Counted from the stretch's first letter, positions 29,175-39,469 are shown. The stretch is 48,337 nt of DNA from Desulfuromonadaceae bacterium (GCA_030595055.1 JAUVEB010000002.1:1-48337), one strand, 5' to 3'. Numbers and translations: made by a program. Notes: generated by a model not told the origin, from the letters alone.

Positions 29175-30434
29175 TCAGGTATCCAATCCGGCCAGTTGGA
29201 TGACTGCTTCCTGATGCAGTTCAGGAGTCAGCCGCGGATCATCAACCACCCTTTTCAGTAAATTCAATCCCTCTTTACGCCAGTTGCGAGCCAGATAGGT
29301 TTGAGCCACACGTAACTGCCAACGGGGATTTTCTGGATCCTCACGGCAGGCCGCGTTGAAAGTATCAAGTATTTTCCCCAGATCCCGTTTCTGCCGCAAC
29401 AGAAATTCTGCCAGCGGCAGGTTCAGCCCCCCGCGACAGCCCCCTCCGGACAGTCGATTCAACACCTCCTCCGCCTCCTCCAGGGCCCCCGCCTGTTCCA
29501 GTAAAGACGCTCCCAACACCAGGAACGCGGGGTCAACGGCACCCTCTACCAGGGCCTGGCGAGTATGCACAAGGGCCTGTTCCTGCGCTTCTTCCTGAAC
29601 GAAGAGGACTGCCAATTGGGCATGGCAAAATGCCGGGTCTTGCCCCTTATCAAGCATCCTCTGCAAGAACTCCCGGGCCATATCAGCGGTACCGAGAGCC
29701 ACCAGCACCGACACCAGCGCTTCGGTTGCCGGCAACAAGTCAGGATTCTCCTGCAGCGCCGTTTCCAGCGATTTTCGGGCTTCCTCTCTTTGGCCGCAGC
29801 GAGCTTGGGCAGATCCCAATTCGAACCAGTAAAGGTCATCCTGCTCTGCTCCCGAAAGCCCCTGCCAACGCAACAACGCCTCTCCATCCTGCCCTGCATG
29901 AGCAAACAGAAAGCCCTCCAGGAATTGTTCACTTTTGTGCCGGTAGCGTTCAGCAAGATCCGGCGGATAAGAGATCAACACCAACTCCAGTCGACTGTCA
30001 AGATCCGGAAAATCACTTTCCTCATGGGTTGACGGCGTCAGTTTCTGCGGGGCACAATGACTACAGGAAACATTGGACAACCCTTCCGACACATTTTCAA
30101 TGGTCGGCTGAAGCGGTTTCATACTCACTTCTTCAATCTCTCTGCGCAACTCGGCACTACAGACTTGCTGCAGAGCCAATTGCAGATGTTCGTCAGCCCG
30201 CTCCGGCTCCCCGGCTCGCTGAAAACCGCAAGCCTCGTCCAGGTTCAGTCGAGCCAATCCATCACCGGCAGTCACCGCTAAGCGCTCCACTTCGGCAACC
30301 TCTTCTGCGGGCAAATTCTGTCCCTGCAGCTGTTCGGCCAGCAACCGGGCATCGGCAAAACGCTTCTGCGCCAGCGCTTTGCGCAAGCCGTCAACGGAGG
30401 CACCGCCACCGAATATTTTTCCCAACCAACCCAT
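29175..30434 (-). CDS. TPR-repeat protein
   Basis: Multiple TPR-like helices (ARCGQREEARKSLETALQENPDLLPATEAL). Confidence 0.7.
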   Translation of the reverse strand: MGWLGKIFGGGASVDGLRKALAQKRFADARLLAEQLQGQNLPAEEVAEVERLAVTAGDGLARLNLDEACGFQRAGEPERADEHLQLALQQVCSAELRREIEEVSMKPLQPTIENVSEGLSNVSCSHCAPQKLTPSTHEESDFPDLDSRLELVLISYPPDLAERYRHKSEQFLEGFLFAHAGQDGEALLRWQGLSGAEQDDLYWFELGSAQARCGQREEARKSLETALQENPDLLPATEALVSVLVALGTADMAREFLQRMLDKGQDPAFCHAQLAVLFVQEEAQEQALVHTRQALVEGAVDPAFLVLGASLLEQAGALEEAEEVLNRLSGGGCRGGLNLPLAEFLLRQKRDLGKILDTFNAACREDPENPRWQLRVAQTYLARNWRKEGLNLLKRVVDDPRLTPELHQEAVIQLAGLDT

Positions 30435-30469
30435 GAAAATATGTCCTTCGATGATAGATTGTTGTAACG

Positions 30470-30572
30470 ATTCAGCAAGATGTGCTGGTGATGCCCATGG
30501 AAAGGGTCATATATTCATTCAATCTGCGGCCCTTGGAATAGGCGGACCGGCACATCAGCACCCGTTCTGAAT
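30470..30572. repeat. dispersed inverted-terminal repeat family D, copy 1
   Basis: ATTCAGCAAGATGTGCTGGTGATGCCCATGG...CAGCACCCGTTCTGAAT; reverse complement matches 33872-34016. Confidence 0.8.
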
Positions 30573-30588
30573 AGATTACAGATTTTTT

Positions 30589-31680
30589 TCAGAAGAGGCG
30601 ATCGATAGTTTCGAAATCGAGCTCACTCTCAGCCAGTTGCTGTACCAGGGCAATTTTTTCTTCGTCATCTGCGCGGATTTTGGCGACATCCTCCATGATG
30701 GTTGTATAAATTTTCGCCATCGTATCGGTTGAACGCATGTAGGGTATCCCGGCATCGTCGAGAACCCGCTGGACAATATCGGCAACCGGTGCCCCCCCCG
30801 AGATGACCAGACCGGCAATTTTAGTCCGATATTCGGGAAGATGATAGAGAGTCGCCAGCATGACCAGCACTTCGTCCCGGCTACTGGTGACAACCAGCAG
30901 AGTCGAATCGAGCAGTTTATCAATGACCCGCTGGGTCGAAGCCGCCCCCAGTTGGAAATGATGGGTAATTCGGCGAGCATCTTCCGGCGCAGCATGCAAC
31001 TCAAGCTTCAACAGTTCCGAGAGATACTTCAATGTCGGGTTGGCGAGGATCGGCGAATAGTTAAACCCCCCGACCACCCTGATGCCGCTCTCCTTGAACG
31101 CCAAACGGAGATAATGCAGGGTCGTGTCCCGCTTCTCCTTCAACAGCTTGTTCGGCAGCACCACCCGAACCTCGGCGCCGGCTTCCCGAAAGAGAGCCAG
31201 ATTCAGATTTATCGCGTCAATGACGTTGCCGATCCCGCCACCGGCAACCATCAGCACCGGGGCATTCAGACGTTTCGCCAGCCGGGCATTGTTCAAACCG
31301 ACCACCGAACCGACCCCGGCATGCCCGGCGCCCTCGATAATCAGAAAATCACACTTTTCTTCCAACGCGACCGTCGCCCGGCAGATCTGTTCCAGATAAA
31401 GTTGCGGATCGATCTTTCCATCAAGAACATCGCGAGTTGTCTGCGGCTGCAGCACCACCGGCGACATAAGTGACAGATCCTTATCCATATCGAAAACATG
31501 CGCTATGAGCGCCGCATCAACATCGACATCCCGCCCCCGGCAACTGGTTCTTTTCGGGCCGAACGGTTTGATAAAACCAATCCTTTGGTACTTCCTGCGT
31601 GCCAGATGCAACAAGGACAGGCTGGTTGTGGTTTTACCGCAGTGCTGATCGGTCGCGGCGATAAAGATTTTCTTGCACAT
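30589..31680 (-). CDS. BioD-like P-loop / DRTGG-domain protein (phosphotransacetylase N-domain-like)
   Basis: KIFIAATDQHCGKTTTSLSL, DFLIIEGAGHAGVGSVVGLNNARLAKRLNAPVLMV, IAGLVISGGAPV; start trimmed to MCKK. Confidence 0.75.
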   Translation of the reverse strand: MCKKIFIAATDQHCGKTTTSLSLLHLARRKYQRIGFIKPFGPKRTSCRGRDVDVDAALIAHVFDMDKDLSLMSPVVLQPQTTRDVLDGKIDPQLYLEQICRATVALEEKCDFLIIEGAGHAGVGSVVGLNNARLAKRLNAPVLMVAGGGIGNVIDAINLNLALFREAGAEVRVVLPNKLLKEKRDTTLHYLRLAFKESGIRVVGGFNYSPILANPTLKYLSELLKLELHAAPEDARRITHHFQLGAASTQRVIDKLLDSTLLVVTSSRDEVLVMLATLYHLPEYRTKIAGLVISGGAPVADIVQRVLDDAGIPYMRSTDTMAKIYTTIMEDVAKIRADDEEKIALVQQLAESELDFETIDRLF

Positions 31681-31752
31681 AAACCGTCTCCTTGGGAGGG
31701 GAGGAAGTGCGGATTGCATTAAAAATCAACCGTTGAAAGCTACCAGGCGGCA

Positions 31753-32610
31753 TCAAGAAAGGAAAAGGTTCCGCTCCTTGACAAACTCAGGGTGAAATTT
31801 TTCCAACAACTCTTCAACCACGATCGGGTTGGCTGCCAATGCCATCGCTCCCTTGTTTCTGGTCAGATCGATGCTGTCGTCCGCCTGCAATTGACCGATA
31901 CCGTAATAGCGACAGAAATCACTTGCCAGGCAAAGAATCGCACAAATCGTAAAGACCTCCCCATCTTCATCCCGCAGTTTTTCGAATTCATGGTGATGCT
32001 GGGTGGCTTTGACGAGTGTTTTCGGGTAATTCCAGTAGTCGAGCAGGGCGGCCCCGACCAACTCGTGAGAGTAGGCAAAAAGGGCGCGCTCGACATCCTG
32101 CAGGCTACCCTTCCCGGCATCAACAATCCGGACCACTTCCTTGTAGAGATCCTTGTCACGATTCATCATCACCACTTTGCCGATATGGTGCTGTAAGCCG
32201 GCCAGATAGGCCTCATTTTTATCGATTTCGGTCAGCTGGTCAGCAAGCATCCGGCTGGCCACGGCGCTGCCGATCGACATTTCCCACAAGCGTCGCTCCA
32301 GCAGACCGTAGGTTTTATGTGCAGTACGCAAACTGCTTTCCAGAGCGAGATTTTTCAGGACATTTTCACCAATAACAATAATCGCCCGGTCAACAGTGGT
32401 GATCTGCTTTTGTTGCTCATAGAAAGCCGAATTGGCCATCCGCATCAGCCGCGCTGAAAGCACCGGATCCAGGGATACGGCGTTGGCGAGTTCCTTGATC
32501 GTCAGGTCCGGTTTTCGTAACAGTTCGAGTATCTTGCTCGCCACAAGCGGTGACGGCGGAAGCTCTCCCATGTTTTTGATAATCGTACTGAAATCCGTAT
32601 AGGTCGCCAT
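31753..32610 (-). CDS. HDOD-domain signalling protein
   Basis: LPPSPLVASKILELLRKPDLTIKELANAVSLDPVLSARLMRMANSAFY; start trimmed to MATYTDF. Confidence 0.9.
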   Translation of the reverse strand: MATYTDFSTIIKNMGELPPSPLVASKILELLRKPDLTIKELANAVSLDPVLSARLMRMANSAFYEQQKQITTVDRAIIVIGENVLKNLALESSLRTAHKTYGLLERRLWEMSIGSAVASRMLADQLTEIDKNEAYLAGLQHHIGKVVMMNRDKDLYKEVVRIVDAGKGSLQDVERALFAYSHELVGAALLDYWNYPKTLVKATQHHHEFEKLRDEDGEVFTICAILCLASDFCRYYGIGQLQADDSIDLTRNKGAMALAANPIVVEELLEKFHPEFVKERNLFLS

Positions 32611-32618
32611 ACTGCCCG

Positions 32619-33671
32619 TCACCTCACCTGCGCCTGAAGCCCCGCAGCAATCCTGCGCAACTCTTCGCCGAAAGCAAGGATCTCCTCTTCCCGACTCTGC
32701 CAGGAACACATGAACCGGGCATGGCCGGAACCGATAAAGGTGTAAAAATGCCACCCGGCTGCATGCAATGCATCAATCAAAGCTTCCGGCATCTGCACAA
32801 AAACCGCGTTGGCCTGCACCGGATGAACCAGTTGAATCACATCCAACGACTGTAATTGCTCCGCCAGCAACTGAGCACAGCGATTGGCATGGGCGGCATT
32901 CTGTAAAAGTGTCCCCTGCTGTAACATGCCGGCCCAGGGTGCGGATAAAAAACGCATCTTCGAGGCCAGCTGGCCCGCTTGTTTACATCGATAATCAAAT
33001 TCCTCTGCCAGTTGTCGGTCGAAAAAGACCACCGCTTCACCGACAGCCATGCCGTTTTTGGTGCCGCCGAAAGTCAACACATCGACCCCGACCTGCCAGG
33101 TTATTTCCTTGGCCGACAGATTGAGAGTTGCGAGCGCATTGGCGAAACGGGCGCCATCCATATGTAACTTCAGCTGATGGCGTTTGGCCAGATCATCGAC
33201 AAGCTGCAATTCCTCGCGTGAATAAACCGTCCCCAGCTCGGTCGCCTGGGTGATACTCAGCACTTTCGGTTTTGGATAATGGATATCGGTGCGCCGCTCA
33301 ACGGTCCGGGTCACTGCATCAGGATCAATCTTGCCGTCAGCTCCAGGGACGAGAAGAATCTTGGTGCCGTTAGAAAAAAACTCCGCCGCCCCGCATTCAT
33401 CCGTTTCCACGTGGGCCATCTCGTGACAGATGATGCTGTGATAAGAACGGCAGAGGGCGGCCAGTGCCAGTGAATTGGCTGCGGTGCCGTTAAAAACAAA
33501 AAATACCTGACAGTCGGTCTCAAAAAACTCCCGCAGGGCATCGCAGGCTTTCGCTGTCCAGCAATCATCGCCATAGGAATTGACATAGCCCGAGTTTGCC
33601 TCGACCAACGCCTGCCAGGCCTGTGGACAAATACCGCTGTAATTATCGCTGGCGAACATATTTTTATCCAT
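32619..33671 (-). CDS. ltaE: low-specificity L-threonine aldolase
   Basis: FASDNYSGICPQ, FVFNGTAANSLALAALCRSYHSIICHEMAHVETDECGAAEFF, LHMDGARFANALA, TFGGTKNG. Confidence 0.93.
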   Translation of the reverse strand: MDKNMFASDNYSGICPQAWQALVEANSGYVNSYGDDCWTAKACDALREFFETDCQVFFVFNGTAANSLALAALCRSYHSIICHEMAHVETDECGAAEFFSNGTKILLVPGADGKIDPDAVTRTVERRTDIHYPKPKVLSITQATELGTVYSREELQLVDDLAKRHQLKLHMDGARFANALATLNLSAKEITWQVGVDVLTFGGTKNGMAVGEAVVFFDRQLAEEFDYRCKQAGQLASKMRFLSAPWAGMLQQGTLLQNAAHANRCAQLLAEQLQSLDVIQLVHPVQANAVFVQMPEALIDALHAAGWHFYTFIGSGHARFMCSWQSREEEILAFGEELRRIAAGLQAQVR

Positions 33672-33871
33672 TTATCCAACTTCCATTAGAGCAACATAAC
33701 AAGGCTGCCGCTAACCGTATAGTAAAATAATACCCTGAGGACGAGGGCTTGTTTATTTCCACGAAAACAAAACTTCACTGACAACAAACTTCTGTCTTGA
33801 CGATTATCGGCATATCGGGCAGTTTATTACGCTCTTAATATTCCGCCTGATACCGTTGTTTTTATGTAACT

Positions 33872-34016
33872 ATTCAGAATGGGTGCTGATGGTCTGGTGC
33901 CGCCTATGCCAAGGTCCGCCGATTGAATGAATATATGGCCATCCCCGGGGCTTGACTGTCGCCATCCGGGCGACAATCTCCCTTTCCATGGGCATCACCG
34001 GCACATTTTACTGAAT
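33872..34016. repeat. dispersed inverted-terminal repeat family D, copy 2 (with about 42-bp internal insertion)
   Basis: ATTCAGAATGGGTGCTGATG...GATTGAATGAATATATGG...CTTTCCATGGGCATCACCGGCACAT...CTGAAT. Confidence 0.8.
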
Positions 34017-34062
34017 CAGTTACGTTTTTATTATCATAAACACCGTCAAAAAAGGAGTCGAG

Positions 34063-34659
34063 ATGTCTGCTGAAAAAAAGATCGGGGCCAAGGTTCGGCA
34101 AATGCGCGATGCCAAGCAGATGACCGTCGAGCAGTTGGCCGAGCAGAGTCAATGTCATGCCGATCAGATCCGGCAGATTGAGGATGGAGCTCTGGTTCCC
34201 TCGCTCACCCCGCTGATGGAAATTTCACGAGCACTGGGCGTACGACTCGGCACCCTTCTGGACGATGATCCGCTGGATGGTCCGGTGGTGTTTAATTCCA
34301 CCCAGACGCCAAACGTGATCCGCTTCTCCGGTAAGGACCCCAACGCGACCTGTAGTAATCTCGATTTCTACTCCCTGGGCGCCGGCAAGCGCGACCGCCA
34401 CATGGAACCTTTCATGATCGATGTTAAACCCAGAACCGGTGAAGCCCCGCCCCTCTCCGCTCATGAGGGCGAGGAGTTCATCTTTGTCCTCTCCGGTGCC
34501 ATCCAGATCAACTACGGTCGCACCACCTACGACTTAGAAGCTGGAGAAAGTATCTACTACGACTCTGTCGTACCCCACGATGTCCATGCCAAGGGCGATG
34601 ACAGCGCACGCATCCTGGCTGTCGTTTATGCCCCCTGCTCGGGGACGGAGAAGCCGTAA
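34063..34659 (+). CDS. XRE-family regulator with C-terminal cupin domain
   Basis: [33 protein letters not shown]; cupin [20 protein letters not shown]...[14 protein letters not shown]. Confidence 0.92.
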   Translation: MSAEKKIGAKVRQMRDAKQMTVEQLAEQSQCHADQIRQIEDGALVPSLTPLMEISRALGVRLGTLLDDDPLDGPVVFNSTQTPNVIRFSGKDPNATCSNLDFYSLGAGKRDRHMEPFMIDVKPRTGEAPPLSAHEGEEFIFVLSGAIQINYGRTTYDLEAGESIYYDSVVPHDVHAKGDDSARILAVVYAPCSGTEKP

Positions 34660-36545
34660 TGCCCCATACTGATAAAACCATCGGCGCTTTTTTTGAAGAC
34701 CAGGTCCAACGCCTGCCGGATCATGAATTCATCGTCTACCCCGACCGCGACCTGAGATTCACCTTCAGCCAATTTGACCAGCGCGTCAACCAACTGGCCA
34801 AAGGCCTGCTGGCCATCGGTATCGGCAAGGGAGACCATGTCGGCATCTGGGCGACCAACGTGCCAGACTGGACGACTTTCATGTTCGCCACCGCCAAAAT
34901 CGGCGCAGTGCTGGTCACCGTCAATACTCACTACCGCAGCTTCGAACTGGAATATCTGGTCCGTCAGGCCGACCTCAAAGCGTTGGTGCTGATCGACGGT
35001 TTTCGCGACCACGACTACCTGAAAACAGTCAACGAACTCATTCCGGAACTCGGCTCCTGCCAGCGCGGCAAGTTGCAGAGCGAGAAGTTTCCGAACCTGA
35101 AGAACATCATCTTCATCGGCCCGGAAAAACACCGCGGCATGTACAACACACGCGAACTGATGCTGCTCGGCGACCAGTACGACGATACGGAGTTGAACGC
35201 GATAAAGTCATCCCTTGATCCGCATGATGTCATTAACATGCAGTACACCTCCGGGACCACCGGTTTCCCGAAAGGGGTCATGCTCAGCCACTACAACATT
35301 CTCAACAACGGCTACTACATCGGAGAACGACAGAAGTTCACTGAAGCCGACCGGCTCTGCCTGCCGGTGCCGTTGTTCCACTGCTTCGGCTGCGTGCTCG
35401 GCGTGATGGCGGCACTCACCCACGGTACCACTTTGGTCCCGCTCGAAGTTTTCGACCCACTGTTGACACTGGCGGCAGTACAAAAAGAGAAGTGTACCGC
35501 GATCTACGGTGTTCCAACCATGTTCATTGCCGAACTTGACCATCCGATGTTCGATATGTTCGACCTCAGTTCTCTGCGCACCGGCATCATGGCCGGCTCG
35601 CCCTGCCCCAGGGAAACCATGCGCCAGGTGATGGAGAAGATGCACTGCCGCGACATCACCATCGCCTACGGGTTGACCGAGGCTTCACCGGTCATCACTC
35701 AGACCCGCACCGACGATTCTATCGACCACCGGGTCGGTACGGTCGGCATGTCCCTGCCCGAAATCGAGGTCAAGATCATCGACCCCGACACCGGCATCAC
35801 GCTCAAACCCGGTCAGCGTGGCGAGCTCTGCTGCCGTGGCTACAGCATCATGAAGGGCTACTACAACTTGCCCGAACAGACCACGGAAGCGATCGATACC
35901 GAAGGCTGGCTGCACTCCGGCGACCAGGCAGAGGTGGACGTAAACGGCTACTACCGTATCACCGGCCGCATCAAGGACATGATCATCCGTGGCGGCGAAA
36001 ATATCTATCCACGTGAAATCGAGGAATTTCTCTATACCATGGATGGGGTTCGAGAGGCACAGGTGGTCGGCATTCCGGACGAGCGATACGGCGAAGTGGT
36101 CGGCGCCTTCATCATTCGCAAAGAGGGCGTTGAACTGACCGAAGAGGATGTCATCGATTTCACCCGCTCCCGGATCGCGCCTTATAAAAAGCCGAAGTAC
36201 GTCTTTTTCATTGACGCCTTTCCGCTCACCGCCAGCGGCAAGATTCAGAAATACAAGTTGCGCGAGAACGCCTGTGAGCGTCTCGGAATCAAAGACGTCA
36301 TGTTTGAGAACAACGCGGCGGCCAAACCGGAAGTCGCAAAACCTTCGGTGACGATTCACGCCGACCTGTGCAAGGCCTGCGGCCTCTGCATAATTCATTG
36401 CCCGAAGAATATCCTGAGCGCCTCCGATCAAATCAACGAGCTCGGTTACCCGACCACCTTGGTCACCGGCGACGACTGCAGCGGCTGCGCCAACTGCTAT
36501 CTGGTCTGCCCCGAACCAGGGGCGGTGACCGTGATCCGCCCTTAG
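34659..36545 (+). CDS. AMP-forming acyl-CoA synthetase fused to C-terminal 2[4Fe-4S] ferredoxin domain
   Basis: [48 protein letters not shown]; then [16 protein letters not shown]...[22 protein letters not shown]. Confidence 0.95.
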   Translation: MPHTDKTIGAFFEDQVQRLPDHEFIVYPDRDLRFTFSQFDQRVNQLAKGLLAIGIGKGDHVGIWATNVPDWTTFMFATAKIGAVLVTVNTHYRSFELEYLVRQADLKALVLIDGFRDHDYLKTVNELIPELGSCQRGKLQSEKFPNLKNIIFIGPEKHRGMYNTRELMLLGDQYDDTELNAIKSSLDPHDVINMQYTSGTTGFPKGVMLSHYNILNNGYYIGERQKFTEADRLCLPVPLFHCFGCVLGVMAALTHGTTLVPLEVFDPLLTLAAVQKEKCTAIYGVPTMFIAELDHPMFDMFDLSSLRTGIMAGSPCPRETMRQVMEKMHCRDITIAYGLTEASPVITQTRTDDSIDHRVGTVGMSLPEIEVKIIDPDTGITLKPGQRGELCCRGYSIMKGYYNLPEQTTEAIDTEGWLHSGDQAEVDVNGYYRITGRIKDMIIRGGENIYPREIEEFLYTMDGVREAQVVGIPDERYGEVVGAFIIRKEGVELTEEDVIDFTRSRIAPYKKPKYVFFIDAFPLTASGKIQKYKLRENACERLGIKDVMFENNAAAKPEVAKPSVTIHADLCKACGLCIIHCPKNILSASDQINELGYPTTLVTGDDCSGCANCYLVCPEPGAVTVIRP

Positions 36546-36590
36546 GCCCCGTGCGGCATCTAACAACACAAAACGATAGGAGTTGCTGGT

Positions 36591-37646
36591 TTGAAGAAAC
36601 TAGTTAAAGGGAACGAGGCCGTAGTAATCGGCGCTCTCGTTGCCGGCTGCGATGCCTACTATGGGTACCCGATCACCCCGGCGAGCGAAATTGCCCAAGC
36701 GGCCAGCGAATATTTTTTGCCCCTGGGCAAGGTGTTCATCCAAGCCGAATGCGAAGTCGGCGCCATCAACATGGTGTTCGGCTCAGCAGCGTCCGGCCTG
36801 CGAACCTTAACAGCCAGTTCCGGCCCCGGTATCAGTCTCAAGATGGAGGGGATCTCCTACCTGGCCGGAGCCCAACTGCCTTGCGTGATCGTCGACGTAC
36901 AACGGGTCGGTCCGGGTCTGGGTAACATCGGCCCGGAACAGAGCGACTATTTTCAGGTCGTCAAGGGCGGCGGCCACGGCGACTACCGTACCATCGTGCT
37001 GGCCCCGGCCTCGGTAGAAGAAACCTACCGCATGACCATTGAGGCCTTCGACCTGGCCGATCGCTGGCGAACCCCGGTCTTCTTACTGACCGACGCCACT
37101 CTCGGGCAGATGATGGAGCCGATCGACATCTGTCAGGAACCCGTACATAAGGTCGACAAACCTTGGGCCCTCGACGCCTCGCCTGAGAGCAACCGGAATC
37201 TGGTCACCTCCATCTATCTCGATTTCGACGATATGGAGGCGCACATCGAACGGTTGCACGAGAACTACCGGCAGATCAGTAAGACCGAAGCCCGGGCCGA
37301 GGTCAGCGGGGCTGAAGATCCCCAGATCGTCCTGACCGGCTACGGCATCACCAGCCGCCTGCTGCGCAGTGCAATCGAGACACTCGACGCCCGCGGCATT
37401 CGTGCTGCACTGATCCGCCCACAGACCCTCTGGCCCTTCCCCACCGCAATCTACCAGGGGTCCGTTAAACCGGGCGTACCGGTGCTCGCCGTCGAAATGA
37501 GCCGCGGCCAGTTTGTCGAGGATGTCCGACTGGCCCTGCCGAAGCACCAGGTGAGCTGGTACGGACGTGTCGGCGGCAACCTCCCGGAACTGGAACAGAT
37601 CATCACCCAGGTCGAACGGTGCCTGCAGGAGGTGTCCAATGCCTAA
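36591..37646 (+). CDS. 2-oxoacid:ferredoxin oxidoreductase, alpha subunit (VorB/KorA-like)
   Basis: TTG start; GNEAVVIGALVAGCDAYYGYPITPASEIAQ, SSGPGISLKMEGISYLAGAQLPCVIVDVQR. Confidence 0.93.
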   Translation: MKKLVKGNEAVVIGALVAGCDAYYGYPITPASEIAQAASEYFLPLGKVFIQAECEVGAINMVFGSAASGLRTLTASSGPGISLKMEGISYLAGAQLPCVIVDVQRVGPGLGNIGPEQSDYFQVVKGGGHGDYRTIVLAPASVEETYRMTIEAFDLADRWRTPVFLLTDATLGQMMEPIDICQEPVHKVDKPWALDASPESNRNLVTSIYLDFDDMEAHIERLHENYRQISKTEARAEVSGAEDPQIVLTGYGITSRLLRSAIETLDARGIRAALIRPQTLWPFPTAIYQGSVKPGVPVLAVEMSRGQFVEDVRLALPKHQVSWYGRVGGNLPELEQIITQVERCLQEVSNA

Positions 37647-39054
37647 AGTCTTTCAGAAATCCGCGGCCTTTTTCGAGACCTTCGAGCGCAAACCGGGAAT
37701 GCAGAAAACCACCCACTACTGCCCCGGCTGCGGCCATGGCACCCTGAACAAGATCATTGCCGATCAAGTTGCAGAATTGGGGATTCAGGATCAGACCATC
37801 TTCGTCGGGCCGGTCGGCTGCGGCGTGTTTATCTACTACTATTTCGAAAGTGCCGGCGTCTCGGCCGCTCACGGACGTGCCTCGGCAGTCGCCACCGGCA
37901 TCAGCCGCTCCAACCCGGACGCTATCGTGATCTCCTACCAGGGCGACGGCGACCTGGCGGCCATCGGCACCAGCAACGCCATCCATGCGGCAAACCGCGG
38001 CGAAAACATGATCGTATTCTTTGTCAACAACAACGTCTACGGCATGACTGGCGGCCAGCTCGCGCCGACCACGCTGCTCAATCAGAAGACCACCACTTCG
38101 CCCTTCGGCCGCAGCCAGAGCAATGACGGCTTTCCGCTCAGGGTGGCCGAGATGATCGCCGGACTGGATGCACCAACGCTGGTGGCCCGTGTCGGGGTTA
38201 ATAATCCGCGTAACATCCGCCAAGCGTCCAAGGTGATCAAGCGCGGTCTGGAAATCCAGCGGGACAAAAAAGGTTATGTCTTCATCGAAGTCCTCTCCCA
38301 GTGTCCAACCAACTGGAAAAAGAACCCGCAGCAGGCCTGCGAGTGGATCGACGACGTGGTCAGCAAACAGTACCCGATCGGCGTACTCAAAGATCTCGCC
38401 GACGAACGGGGAGCTCTGGAACGCCCACGCAAAGAGGCCGACTTCGCAGCTGTAGCCGAACTGCTCGGTCTCGATGCCGAAGCGGAGACGGTCGATAAAG
38501 AGATGATCCTGCCCTATGAGGAAATGCGCTTCAAGTTTGCCGGCTTTGGCGGACAGGGCGTTCTGTCCCTCGGCATGATGGTTGCCAAAATGTCGATGAA
38601 ACGTCACCTGGAGGTCACCTGGTTGCCCTCCTATGGCCCGGAGATGCGCGGCGGCGTCGCCAACAGCTCAGTAGTTGCCGGCAAAACCCCGATCAGCTCT
38701 CCGGTGGTCGATGCCCCCAACGTGCTGGTTGCCCTTAACCGCCCGTCGTTGGAGAAGTTCGGTCCACTGGTCCCGGATGACGGACTGATTGTCTACAACA
38801 GTTCGCTGATCGACCAAGTCCCAGACGGGCTCAAGGGCAAGGTGCACGCCCTGCCGGCCACCGATCTCGCTGCTGCTGCGGGCACAGTCAAGGCCGCTAA
38901 CGTGGTCGTACTCGGCTTCATCGCTCGCTTGACCGGCATATTCGAGCTGAGCGATATTGAGGCCTTCCTGCGCGAAACGTTCAAGAAACCGGCTCTGCTC
39001 GAAGTCAACCTAAAAGCGGTCAGCACCGGCTGGGACGCCGCTGGAGATATCTAA
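37639..39054 (+). CDS. 2-oxoacid:ferredoxin oxidoreductase, fused beta (TPP-binding) and gamma subunits
   Basis: YCPGCGHGTLNKIIADQ, YQGDGDLAAIGTSNAIHAANRGENMIVFFVNNNVYGMTGGQ; then FAGFGGQGVLSLGMMVAKMSMKRHLEVTWLPSYGPEMRGGVANSSVV. Confidence 0.95.
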   Translation: MPKVFQKSAAFFETFERKPGMQKTTHYCPGCGHGTLNKIIADQVAELGIQDQTIFVGPVGCGVFIYYYFESAGVSAAHGRASAVATGISRSNPDAIVISYQGDGDLAAIGTSNAIHAANRGENMIVFFVNNNVYGMTGGQLAPTTLLNQKTTTSPFGRSQSNDGFPLRVAEMIAGLDAPTLVARVGVNNPRNIRQASKVIKRGLEIQRDKKGYVFIEVLSQCPTNWKKNPQQACEWIDDVVSKQYPIGVLKDLADERGALERPRKEADFAAVAELLGLDAEAETVDKEMILPYEEMRFKFAGFGGQGVLSLGMMVAKMSMKRHLEVTWLPSYGPEMRGGVANSSVVAGKTPISSPVVDAPNVLVALNRPSLEKFGPLVPDDGLIVYNSSLIDQVPDGLKGKVHALPATDLAAAAGTVKAANVVVLGFIARLTGIFELSDIEAFLRETFKKPALLEVNLKAVSTGWDAAGDI

Positions 39055-39135
39055 CCCGCGGTTCAGTGGGCACATCCATAGACGAACACCCCTGTTTCAT
39101 CTCAAGGGGTTGAGTCATCTATTCTTTCAGTTACA

Positions 39136-39168
39136 AATCCCCCAAGCTTCAAGTTTGGGGGATTTTTT
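39136..39168 (+). terminator. rho-independent terminator downstream of oxidoreductase operon
   Basis: AAATCCCCCAA-GCTTCAAG-TTTGGGGGATTTTTT. Confidence 0.9.
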
Positions 39169-39423
39169 CACGCCTGCCAATGGCTGAAGTAAATATCCAA
39201 GGATGCCGCTCAAAATAGATAGTGGAACAACATTCAGGAATATGTTGCCAGGAAGGCACTGACCATCTGCATAGCCGGTGGCTTGAGGAAACCCCCTAAA
39301 AGGGGCTGAACAGTGACTACGCTGGAACGACATAACCAGTGATTTGTCGATCTTAACAATTAACTCGATTGCCACCGGCATTCAGTCGAGACCAAAAACT
39401 GATTACAACTGCTGTCATTATCC

Positions 39424-39469
39424 ATAGAATAATCCCCCCAACCTATTAAGGTCAGGGAGATTATTCTGA
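39424..39469. other. long imperfect palindrome in noncoding DNA
   Basis: AGAATAATCCCCCCAACCT-ATT-AAGGTCAGGGAGATTATTCT. Confidence 0.7.

Noticed and set aside
33904-34158. 84-aa minus-strand ORF sharing CAGDAHGKG with the ORF at 30379-30570
   Set aside because: Similarity is due to repeat family D; antisense to the XRE-cupin start.
35685-36569. 294-aa minus-strand ORF opposite the ligase-ferredoxin gene
   Set aside because: Antisense shadow of the acyl-CoA ligase coding strand.
36543-36570. GGCCCCGTGCGG just after the ligase-ferredoxin stop, resembling family B ends
   Set aside because: Only about 11 bp of similarity, no second half or inverted partner; compatible with chance.
37603-38607. 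334-aa minus-strand ORF opposite the oxidoreductase beta-gamma gene
   Set aside because: Antisense shadow ORF; the plus-strand protein is strongly conserved.
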